In this document: one piece after another, positions 49,604 to 61,000 of the stretch | Layout: each line of letters starts with the position of its first letter | Numbering within the stretch: position 1 is the first letter of the stretch | Assembly: GCA_020152595.1 (NCBI GenBank) | Contig: JAIGNY010002056.1 | Span: 805,001 to 869,000 of the forward strand | Source of the DNA: Chiridota heheva | Lineage: Eukaryota > Echinodermata > Holothuroidea > Apodida > Chiridotidae | Length of the DNA: 64,000 bases | Direction of reading: 5' to 3' | Notes under the pieces: generated by a model | What the model saw: only the letters and a program-made list of their open reading frames with translations | Database searches by the model: none | What the model was told of the DNA's origin: nothing | Translations under genes and position numbers: made by a program

Positions 49604-50000
49604 CCACAATAAAGGACAAACAAACAATATTTTTAAGGCCTTATCAAATAAAACTCACAATGGGTCCCCATTCTTTCTCATAGTATCAATCGTGCATTGG
49701 TCTGGACGTTAGTGTCATTTATGTTCAAACTGAGTTATTTTACCCCCATATATTGTGCATGGCATGCGATGGCATGGAAGCGGGTAAAATAGGAGAAGGG
49801 GGATTACCCACAATAAAGGGCAAACAAACAATAGGACTCGTGAAAATATATTCTCTCTCATAGTGTCAATGGGGTGGTGCATTGGTCTGGACATAAGTTT
49901 CATTTATGTTCTAACAACACAAAGAAACAGTTATTTTACCCCCATGTATTGTGCATGTGTGCGATGGCATAGAAGCGGGTAAAATAGGAGAAGGGAGATT
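49604..50000. repeat. Tandem duplication of about 200 bp
   Basis: CACAATAAAGGACAAACAAA to GCGGGTAAAATAGGAGAAGG at 49604-49799 is repeated at 49808-50000. Confidence 0.8.
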
Positions 50001-50129
50001 TTCTCTTCCTTTACTTTTTTTAAAATTTTGGTTAGAGTTATATGTCTTTTGATTATTTAGCCCCCAATTTTAGAATCATCTCTATGGCACTGGATAATAA
50101 GATATATGGACCTACTTGAATAAAAGCTG

Positions 50130-51750
50130 CGGGGAAAATGAAGAGATGAGGCACAAGCTGAACAGATGAAGAACAAGCTGATCAGATGAAGCACAAGCTG
50201 ATCAGATGAAGCACAAGCTCAACAGATGAAGCACAAGCTCAACAGATGAAGCACAAGCTCAACAGATGAAGCACCAGCTCAACAGATATAGCACCAGCTC
50301 AACAGATGAAGCACAAGATCAACAGATGAAGCACAAGCTCAACAGATGAAGCACAAGCTCAACAGATGAAGCACAAGCTCAACGGATGAAGCACAAGCTC
50401 AACGGATGAAGCACAAGCTCAACGGATGAAGCACAAGCTCAACGGATGAAGCACAAGCTCAACGGATGAAGCACAAGCTCAACGGATGAAGCACAAGCTC
50501 AACGGATGAAGCACAAGCTCAACGGATGAAGCACAAGCTCAACAGATGAAGCACAAGCTCAATAGATGAAGCACAAGCTCAACAGATGAAGCTCAGCAGA
50601 TGAAGCTTAACAGATGAAGCCCAACAGATGAAGCTCAATAGATGAAGCACAAGCTCAATAGATGAAGCACAAGCTCAACAGATGAAGCTCAACAGATGAA
50701 GCTTAACAGATGAACCTCAACAGATGAAGCTCAACGGATGAAGCACAAGCTCAACAGATGAAGCACAAGTTCAACAAATGAAGCACAAGCTACACAGATG
50801 AAACACAAGCTCAACAGATGGATCACAAGCTCAACAGATAAAGCACAAGCTCCACAGATGAAGCACAAGCTCCACAGATGAAGCACAAGCTCCACAGATG
50901 AAGCACAAGCTCCACAGATGCAGCACAAGTTCCACAGATGAAGCACAAGCTCCACAGATGAAGCACAAGCTCCAACAGATGAAGCACAAGCTCCAACAGA
51001 TGAAGCACAAGCTCCAACAGATGAAGCACAAGCTCAACAGATGAAGCACAAACTCAACAGTTGAAGCACAAGCTAAACAGATGAAGCACAACAGATGAAG
51101 CTCAACAGATGAAGCTCAACAGATGAAGCTCAACAGATGAAGCTCAACAGATGAAGCTCAACAGATGAAGCTCAACAGATGAAGCTCAACAGATGAAGCG
51201 CAACATGAAGCTCAACAGATGAAGCTCAACAGATGAAGCTCAACAGATGAAGCTCAACAGATGAAGCTCAACAGATGAAGCACAACAGATGAAGCACAAC
51301 AGATGAAGCTCAAGCTCAACAGATGAAGCACACGCTCCACAGATGAAGCACAAGTTCAACAGATGAAGCACAAGCTCCACAGATGAAACACAAGCTCAAC
51401 AGATGGAGCACAAGCTCAACAGATTAAACACAAGCTCCACAGATGGACCACAAGCTCCACAGATGAAGCACAAGCTCCACAGATGAAGCACAAGCTCCAC
51501 AGATGAAGCACAAGCTTCAACAGATGAAGCACAAGCTCCAACAGATGAAGCACAAGCTCCAACAGATGAAGCACAAGCTCCAACAGATGAAGCACAAGCG
51601 CCAACAGATGAAGCACAAGCTCCAACAGATGAAGCACAAGCTCCAACAGATGAAGCACAAGCTCCAACAGATGAAGCACAAGCTCAACAGATGAAGCACA
51701 AGCTAAACAGATGAAGCACAAGCTCAACAGATGAAGCACAAGCTAAACTG
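50130..51750. repeat. 1.6-kb minisatellite, AGATGAAGCACAAGCTCAAC unit
   Basis: About 85-90 units. The basic unit is 20 bp; blocks of a 21-bp variant with CTCCAAC (51515-51680) and a 14-bp variant AGATGAAGCTCAAC (51085-51300) alternate with it. The 21-bp block is open in all frames and would read Gln-Met-Lys-His-Lys-Leu-Gln repeats, but lacks any gene context. Confidence 0.95.
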
Positions 51751-51961
51751 CTGAATGCCTTTTCTATTTGTTTTCACGCTATCACGTGGCAGGAAAATAC
51801 ATTACGATTCACAAGCATGTTAGTTGTCCATTTTGCAATACAGAGCTCCCATATACCCCGTTTTTCTGATGTCTATTTGGCCAGCCATGTTAAGTGAAAT
51901 TACTTTTTTTTCCCTAGCCCCCTGGGAGATGAAAACTGCAGTGTGGGAAAGGTGTTGTATA

Positions 51962-52295
51962 CAGGGCCGGATTTCGCCATGTGGAGGCCCATGGGCAACT
52001 TCAGGAGTGGAGGCCCACACTACTTTAATGACCGCCGTCCTGGGGAAGGGGAGGAGTGCACCCCGTTGGAATTATTAAGGGTGCTTAGATGCAAAATGGT
52101 GCAGTATTTTGTGATCTTTAAAGTAAATTTATGTTCAAGAATTTTCATTTTGTAAGCCGGTTTGCCTGCCCAATTTTTAGTACAAATTAACAAGTTGCTA
52201 CCACATTTATTTTCCCTCTTGAAATATGTGGAGGCCTTTGGTTGTGGAGGCCCTTGGGCAACTGCCCACGTTGCCCATTGCTAAATCCGGCCCAG
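51962..52295. mobile_element. Non-autonomous hAT-type element with 8-bp TSD
   Basis: 334 bp with terminal repeats CAGGGCCGGATTT / AAATCCGGCCCAG, which resemble a terminus seen in hAT MITEs. Flanks GTTGTATA (51954-51961) and GTTGTCTA (52296-52303) match at 7 of 8 positions. Internal GTGGAGGCCC phrases occur near both ends, extending the inverted similarity. Confidence 0.82.
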
Positions 52296-52591
52296 GTTGT
52301 CTACATGTGTCAAGTTTTAAAGATTGATATGAATAGTGGGGTACAGAGCCGGGGTTCCTGATGAGACCGGCGTATATTCGAGTCCCATCCACGTGCATCT
52401 TTTTGTTTGAATTTGTCTGGATCAATAAGGGATATAATGAATATATTACTGACATTTCTTAATTTTTCATCCCCTGCTTTAGAGGTTAGCCCCCGACAAA
52501 AATATTCTGACCCTACCCTTGTCTGGAAGGGAAACCCCAAATCTGAAATAATTACCCTTTATGCATAGGCTTGTGTCCATGTCGTTTTAAA

Positions 52592-53158
52592 GGGTTAAAG
52601 AATTAGTTCATGGGTGAAGCAAGTCTATCTTATTTGAAAGAGGACTTCAACAGAAACAAATTATAGTGAAGAAAGCGTTCAAAAATCTTATTCCATTAAG
52701 GAGATCTCTCAGTTTAAAATTTGGTATTATTTGTGTAGAAACTACTGAAATCAAACTAGTTGTGATGTCATAGCCTGAGATTCACGGTCTTTATGTATTC
52801 TATTTTATTTTGTCCTGCGAATTTAAGACTTGAAATTATGGGACTTAAGTTGAAAAAGTAGTAAAATTGAATCTAGGAAGGGTATTTATACTATGCCACC
52901 TAAAAAAAAGTTGCAGGAAAAATAATTTAAATGATGAAGGAAAAAACTTAACTGTCTTTAAGATATATACCTTAAAGAAGTATTGTTAAGAAAGTGAGGA
53001 TGAAGATGCCAACTTTCCACTGTAGATCTACTACACCAGTCATTTCTACAAAGATCATGACAGCGCTTTAAACTTGAATATCTCCTTAACGGAAAAAAAA
53101 ATTTGAACGCTTTCTTTACCATTGTGCTTCTCTTAAAGTCCTCTTTTATATAAGATAG
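52592..53158. mobile_element. Foldback MITE, family A, right end lost at the LINE
   Basis: Left arm from about TTAAAGAATTAGTTCATG, full interior, and the right arm down to TATATAAGATAGTCT, where the LINE sequence starts. The missing outer 30 bp do not reappear after the LINE, so this was not a clean insertion. Confidence 0.7.
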
Positions 53159-54290
53159 TCTCACACCAGCGCCTGTTATCCAAACTTTCCGCCTATGGCA
53201 TTGATGGAAATCTCCTGGCCTGGTTTTGCATCATTCCTCAACAACCGCATCCAGCGTGTTGTCTGCGATGGTGAAATCTCTGATTCTAAGCAGGTTTTAT
53301 CCGGTGTACCACAAGGTACTGTTTTGGGTCCATTACTTTCCCTTTTATTTGTAAATGACATCCCTGATAATATCAACAGCACAGTTAAACTGTTTGCTGA
53401 TGACTGCTTTGTGTACAGAACAATTGATAACCTCTTTGACCAACAAATCCTCCAAGATGATCTTAACAAACTTGAACAATGGCAAAACAAATGGCAAATG
53501 AATTTCAAACCCTCTAAATGCCACATCTTGTCAATTTCCTCTAAGAAATGCTTTAAATCACCTGTAAATACCTTATGCAACCAGCCACTAAAACATGTCA
53601 ACTCCCACCCATACCTAGGTGTTGAAATTGATAACAAACCTAGATGGGATAAACATGTACATAACATAACCAAGAAAGCTAACTCTGTACTTGGGCTATT
53701 AAAACGTAACCTCTCAAACTGTCCCACCGACGTTAAATCCACTGCTTATAACCCTCTAGTAAGGCCAGTACTTAATTACGCATCAGCAGTCGGGGACCCC
53801 CATCACCAGTGCGATGTGGATAAACTTGAATCTATTCAAAGGAGAGCAGCCAGGTTCTGTATGGCAGACTACTCTTATAAATCTTGTGTAAAAAAGATGC
53901 TTCATAAATTAGATTGGCCCTGCTAAAAACAAGAAGATACAACACCCGGCTACATATGCTATATAAAATTTATAACAATCTTGTCGCCATCAATACAGAT
54001 GAACTTATCCCCACCGTCAGAATTAATACAAGAAATAATCATGACCCTTATTTCCAGGTTCCCTATGCTAAAAAGAATGTTTATAAACACTCTCTCTTCC
54101 TTTACATATTAAAGGATTGGAATGCTTTACCGCCAGACAATGTACATGCACCAAGTCTCAACTGTTTCAAAACTAAACTTACTAACACTTGTATTGCTAA
54201 CTAGTTTTTTTTTTTATTCATACTTTTTACGCTCAGTTGGCGTTCCTGTCCTCTTAAGGGATTTTTGCCGACTAAACCGAATCAGATTCA
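53158..54290 (+). mobile_element. 5'-truncated LINE (non-LTR retrotransposon), RT C-terminal half and 3' tail
   Basis: Reading starts in SHQRLLSKLSAYGIDGN, continues through the reverse-transcriptase motifs GVPQGTVLGP and the active-site FADD (in LFADDCFVYR), then VEIDNKPRWDKHVHNI, QRRAARFC and the C-terminal KDWNALPPDNVHAPSL block that follows RT in CR1/L2/RTE-X-like LINEs. The frame changes twice, near 53220 and near 53910, so it is inactive. The 5' end abuts a foldback MITE at about 53158. The 3' part ends in a short GATTCAG-like tail near 54290. No target duplication was found. Confidence 0.88.
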
Positions 54291-54840
54291 GAAATTGGTA
54301 GAACAAGTTTGTCTTGAAAGTAAGGGACTCGACTTGGGGACCTCATTAAAACATGTATTTCACATGATTTTTCCGGATCCCCGCCCTTTTCTGGACATAT
54401 ACCTTTTCTCACACTCTTTCCTTGCCTCATGTCGATTTTTGTTTTGTATAACCACTCCCAATCGAATTGATGATTTTTTCTCTTTTAAGCCCCCCCCCCC
54501 CCTCCCCCTCCAAAAACCTGTATACAAAAATAATTAGTCAAATTTAAAGACGAGTATTTTAAAAATATATTTTTCATTATTAATCTTGTAATTATTTTCC
54601 TCTTACCTTTCAATATTTTCTGGAAAAATTTGGTCATTTTGAGTATGAACCGTCATCCTGTATACATCACTCTTCAGTCATGCCCTCTCTCCCACCCACC
54701 CGAGTACTTTTTGTCAATAAAGCACTGCTTATATGCCAATTACAACTCCCAAAATAACAGTTTAATTATTTTCCAGAAAAAGTATTCGTACGATTTCTAT
54801 TAGTAAAGTACTACATTAGATGGCGCTACAAATATTTCTT

Positions 54841-54853
54841 TCTTCCTAGCAAC
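54841..54853 (+). promoter_or_regulatory. Candidate RFX X-box half-site upstream of EFHC1
   Basis: TCTTCCTAGCAAC ends in the strong RFX half-site AGCAAC about 170 bp before the EFHC1 start codon; the other half is a poor match. RFX factors commonly control ciliary genes, so the position is suggestive. Motif and distance only. Confidence 0.35.
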
Positions 54854-55021
54854 GAAGCTTTTCAACATAACAACGTGTAAATCAGGGATCAAGCAAGCAT
54901 TGTTAGTGAAGAAGTTCGAACACTGAATAGCTATAACATTTCGTTTGAATCCCACAACAAATACTCTTTGGGTTCAAAATACGTTCCAGAATATCACCGA
55001 TTTCATTCAGTAATCGAGGAA

Positions 55022-58000
55022 ATGGCTCTTCCCTTTTTACCTGGGAATACATTTGAAGATCCGACGGTAACCTTTTCTCTCTTTTGCTATCGTATCAATG
55101 TTAGGCCTAGGCTAGGACTTGTTCTTAGTTATCTTACTTAGCCTACTGACAGTACTGTAGGCTTAGGCCTACTCCACTGTAAATTTAACGTTAGGCTTGG
55201 GTGTATTGCCCAATGATTTAAGCTAATATTAGGGCCTTTGTTATATTCGATCATCCAGGCATTTTGATTATTCGGGACATTTTGTAGGTAAAATCAATAC
55301 GACGATTTGTGCACAAGTAAACGCTTTAGTCCACCCAGTCTGCAGTAAGAGTAAGATACGAATATCTTCGGCGTGAAACCCCTTTCTTTAAAGTTTGATG
55401 TGCAGCAGCGGGAAAAGTAGATGGCTGTTACTTAGCGTACTGACGTGGCAACAAAATATCTACCTTGATGTAAAAATAAAACTATTGGTAATACTTTTAA
55501 CCAATGATCTTACAATTCAAACTTCATGAACGATCAACCAAAAATTGAATCCCTTTTAATGCAGGATTTAAATTTGCACAAATTTTTTACATTGATTCGC
55601 CGAATTTAGAGCTACTTGATGTAAGCTTAGGCCCGATTAACAATACAGGCTCAAATCCGCAGTTAGATTAGTACACGTTTTACAAGCTGTCAAATGGACA
55701 CAGAAATACATGAAAAAAAGCATTGATTGTTATTTTCACCACAAATAAATGCAAAGATTACCTGATGAGTTAAAAAGATTGTGCAAAAAAAAAAATTAAG
55801 ATTGCAAAACAAACGAACAAAAATGTTTCAAAGCAAGACATTTCAACGTGGTTTGTAAGCATCAGCGCCATTTTACCAAGAGAGTTGCATAGAATACAGC
55901 TCAGTTGGGAATGACACTGGGTTAGAATATTTTGTATACAGTACGCTAGCTACAAGCTAATGGCACACTTTTGAAACTTTTCTGGCATGGCGATATGTGT
56001 GTAAAACATATCTAAATGCTTGCAAGACACTGCAATTTACATGTACTTATAGGAATATTTCATTTCTGCATCAATTTAAAGCACGTTAAAACCATGGATC
56101 ATTATTTTTGACAATTTTTTCAGCCTTGCTGGTAATTTGAAGACTTAATATAGCCCCCTACTCAAGTTTTGTGACATTCCTTACTCTAATTTTTAAGGCT
56201 GGAAATCGCGTAAGGATAGAACCAGTTCCTTCCGAGAAAAAAATCTGGAATTTTCAGCATGTGATCGTATTTTCGCCGATTGTGTACATGATAAATGATC
56301 AAAAAAATGGATCATTTATTGTTTACTGAATAAAACGAAAAAGCACATTCCTATTGTAAACTGAATTATGAACAGGCATAACACTCTAAGTTACTTAGGC
56401 CTCATTCTAGATCATCATCCAATTACTAAACATTGAATCTCAATTTTTTTTCTAATTTTCAGAGAAGAAAATTCCATGTGTCTCACAGCTTGGGTTACAG
56501 AAATGGCTATGCACTTGCTGACCGTCCCCAAGTTACAATTGGTGGAGAACCACTGAAGGTCAATCAGCTGACCGAGGAAGAGATAAACGAGCTCAACAAT
56601 AAGAGACCAACCCTCACATACGGCCAAGCCAAGCAGGCTCCCCCGGAAGACTTCATTCCAGCACATGTTGGATTTGATAAAAAGGTAGGCTAGTGTGCAT
56701 ATTTTAGTATCCGTGACATGGTGACATTTTGTACAAAAATCTCATTCTGTGACATTCTGAAAATTTTGTGACAAAATGTGGCAAAATGAAGATAAAGAGA
56801 TGTATTCAAATTTGTCTCACATTTTGTGACATGTTTTAACCCTTACACTCACACTCATTGGTAATTTGATCTTGCACTTTAAAGGTGTTTCATCACTCCA
56901 TTCCTTGATATTTACAAAGCTTCTTCTTTTCCAAATGCATACAGTTTACAAGCAGTGTATCACCAAATCTAGAGAATTTTTGCAGGCAATTATTTACGCC
57001 AGTATTTATCAATTATTGAAAAATACTTGAGCATACATTGTCTTTGCTGAAAATAATTAGTGGACTTTCTGTTTGTGGTGGTCTCCATCTGGCTCCACTG
57101 CCTTTTCATAATGAAATCAAATGGTTTTGTATCAGAAAATTCCTTTAGCACATGAACAAGTCTAACCTGACAAGTGTGATTCAAGGAGTGATAAGGGTTA
57201 AATTCAATTTTGTTTAAAGGATTAGTTCAGTTGTCAAGAAAGTTTATCGTATATGAAAGAGTACTTTAAAGGAAACAAAATGGTGAAGAAAGCATTCAAA
57301 AATCTTATTTTGTTAAGGAGATATATAAGTTTAAAGTTTCGTACAATTTGTGTAAAAACGACTGAAATCAGACTAGTTGTGATGTCATAGCCTGAGATTC
57401 CTCAAAGTCTTTATGTATTCTATCATATTTTGTCTTGCAATTTTATGGCTTAAAAACCATGGGATATGTCAACAAAGTAGTAAAACTAAGTCTAGTAAGG
57501 GTATTTATAACTTACCACCTGAAGAAAGTTTGAGGATAAATAATTTAAATAATGAAAAAATTGAATACACTTTTTTTAAATACGTAAAGATTTTGAGGAT
57601 TCTGAGGCTGTGACATCACAACTAGTCCGATTTCAGTCGTTTCTACAGAAATGATACAAAACTTTAAACTTGAATACCTCCTTAATGGAATAAGATTTTG
57701 CAATGCTTTCTGCACCATTTTGTTTCTAGTGAAGTCCTCTTTCATATAAGATAGACTTGCTTGACCCCTGAACAGGCATGCATGTCATGAATATTGATAT
57801 GTAGGTGGGGCTAAATGTAAAATTTTATTAACAAGCTTCTAAACACGATATCTTTAGATTATTGAGGTGGATTTAAGTCACACTTGATATAGGTTGTGAT
57901 CTGTAGACTGTAGATATCTATTATTTTTGGTGCTGATGTCATGAATATTAATTAGGCGGGCTAAATGTCAAATTTTGTTAACAAGTTTGTAACATGATAT

Positions 58001-61000
58001 CTCAAGATCCTTGAGGGATTTATGTCATACATCATGTGTTGTGATACATAGATAATCCAAATTGTTTTTAGTGCTGATGTCATTAATATTAATTGGTAGG
58101 TGGGGTTAAATGTACAATTTTGTGAACAAGCTTCTAAACATGATATCTCAAGATCATTGAGGTGGATTTTTGTTATACTTGGTATATAGATGTGGGTGTG
58201 GTCTGATGTACTGTAGATGATTCCTATTGTTTTTGGTGCTATGTCATGAATATTAATTAGAAGACAGGAATAACTGTAACACTTAGACAAGAAACAAATT
58301 ATACAAAAACTACATGTTCTAGTGTGATAAATACATGTAACTAAACATGCAAGAATTCAATACTTAAAGAAATACGACAAACAAAATTAAATGCTTCTAA
58401 TCCAAAGTTAAAGTAGCATCGGAACCATAAAGGATTCCTGCCTTTGGTCAAAAATGTGTGTTTTTACCCAACAGTATGTAATGCATACCTTTTGTCTGTT
58501 TGGAAATCTGGGCTTTGTTATTTTAATTGTAATTCTTTGTTTTTTATCATCAGGTTTTGAAATTTGATGCATTCTTCAAACAAACCGTCCACGAATCACC
58601 CAATGAATACTACCGCATTCGCCCAGTCGTAATTTTTTACTATCTCGAAGATGACAGCATCTCCGTTGTGGAACCACATGTTGAGAACAGTGGTATGCCC
58701 CAAGGCAAACTCATCAAGCGACAGAGGTTACCCAAAAATGACCAGGGTGATTACTGGCACTGGAAGGATCTGAATCTTGATATCAGCGTTACATTTTACG
58801 GAAGAGTGTTTCAAATAACAAATTGCGACAAATGGACTGAAGTAAGTATTCCGCACATGGAGCATCTGTTTTACTTTTGTTGGAGAAACAGCTTCTTTGA
58901 TTGAAGTAATTTAAGTAGTTTTGATTGAAGTATAAAGATATAACCAATAGCAAGATTTTGAACTAATTCCCTCTACAGGAGCTAAATGATGACAAAATCT
59001 ATTCCCCCTACACCTAATATGAGCTAAATGATGACAAAATCTATTCCCCCTACACCTAATATGAGCTAAATGATGACAAAATCTATTCCCCCTACATGCA
59101 ATGTGAGCTATATTTTCAAAAAAAGAAATTATCAAAATCCTTTGAAAATGTATTTTCACAGTTATCTTAATTTTCAGTCTTAATTATTTACTCCCACCTC
59201 ATTAGTGGCTCTCCCCACCCCTCTGCAGTAACTCTCACTGCCCCCTAACTGTCTATCATGTTGCCATTGACTGCCCCCTGTACAACCTCTCAAGAGAGAA
59301 ACCTTCACTCCTTACAATTCCATTGCTGAGCTCTTCCACAAAAACTCCCTGATAAAATTATCTCCTTTCTTCATCATACCTCCCTCTACAACAATGCTTA
59401 GTCTTCCTTTCCCATCCCCCTGCTTCCATTTTTTTACTTATTGCACTTCATCTTATGATCCTATCTTCACGTCTATCGACTCTCAACCTTTCCTAAGATT
59501 CTTCCTCTTAACTTTTTTCCTACCTCTGATATGATGTAACCTCTCGGGCACAATTTGACCTTTGCTGTCGTGGTGCCGTTAAGCCTCCCCAAACAAACGA
59601 AATTATTTAGTTGAGAAAATATGCAATTTTGTGATTTCCTGAGCTGAATAATTCATGTTACTTCAGGTTTTTCACAATAGTTTGAGGAAAGGCAACCAGT
59701 TTTGGCTACTATTTTTATTATTTTAAACCTGTCCAAATTACTGTATAGCTGGTAATGATGTTAATAAAAGAGCTAATTTGATATAGAATAAAAAATCATG
59801 ATAGCTGAAGCTAAATCCATCCGAGCCATTAGGCTCATTGGGTCAGTGCTTATCCCCAGTTTCCATGGCACAAGCAGATGAGAGTACATTACTCCCCTAG
59901 AAGGGACGCCAGTCCATCGCAGATTAACTCCCCAGCAGTGCTGGTACTCATTTTACAGCTGAGTGGACTGCAGCAAGTAGAGTAAAGTGTCGTGCTCAAG
60001 GATGTAGCACTCACAACGGGAATTGAACTCGGTACTTCTCGAATACGAGCATGACTCCCTAACCACTAAGCCACAGTGCATCTAATCTAAAATCATGCAA
60101 GTTTGTACAGTTGGGTAGCTCTTCTTTGATTGTTTTGTAAGGCGCCGACAGAATAGTTTGAAAGATTGTGCACAACACACTTGGTGGTATAAACTTTCAG
60201 ATGAGACTTGGATATGAACCTGGAGACTAGGATATGAACCTGGAGACTAGGATACAAACCTGGAGACTAGGACACCAACCTGGAGACGAGGACACGAACC
60301 TGGAGATGAGGGCACGAACCTGGAGACAAGGACACGAACCTGGAGACTAGGATACGAACCTGGAGACTAGGACACCAACCTGGAGACGAGGACACGAACC
60401 TGGAGACTAGGATACGAACCTGGAGACTAGGATACGAACCTGGAGACTAGGATACCAACCTGGAGACTAGGATACCAACCTGGAGACGAGGACATGAACC
60501 TGGAGACTAGGATACGAACCTGGAGACTAGGATACGAACCTGGAGACTAGGATACGAACCTGGAGACTAGGATACGAACCTGGAGACTAGGATACGAACC
60601 TGGAGACAAGGATACGAATCTGGAGACTAGGATACGAACCTGGAGACTAGGATACGAACCTGGAGACTAGGATACGGAGACTAGGATACGGAGACTAGGA
60701 TACGAACCTGGAGACTAGGATACGAACCTGGAGACTAGGATACGAACCTGGAGACTAGGATACGAACCTGGAGACTAGGATACGAACCTGGAGACTAGGA
60801 TACGAACCTGGAGACTAGGATACGAACCTGGAGACTAGGATACGAACCTGGAGACTAGGATACGAACCTGGAGACTAGGATACGAGCCTGGAGACTAGGA
60901 TACGAACCTGGAGACTAGGATACGAACCTGGAGACTAGGATACGAATCTGGAGACTAGGATACGAACCTGGAGACTAGGATACGAACCTGGAGACTAGGA

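Noticed and set aside
50130-51750. CRISPR-like regular repeat array
   Set aside because: Units are directly adjacent with no unique spacers, and the setting is a eukaryotic intergenic region. It is a minisatellite; the same applies to 60.2-61.3 kb.
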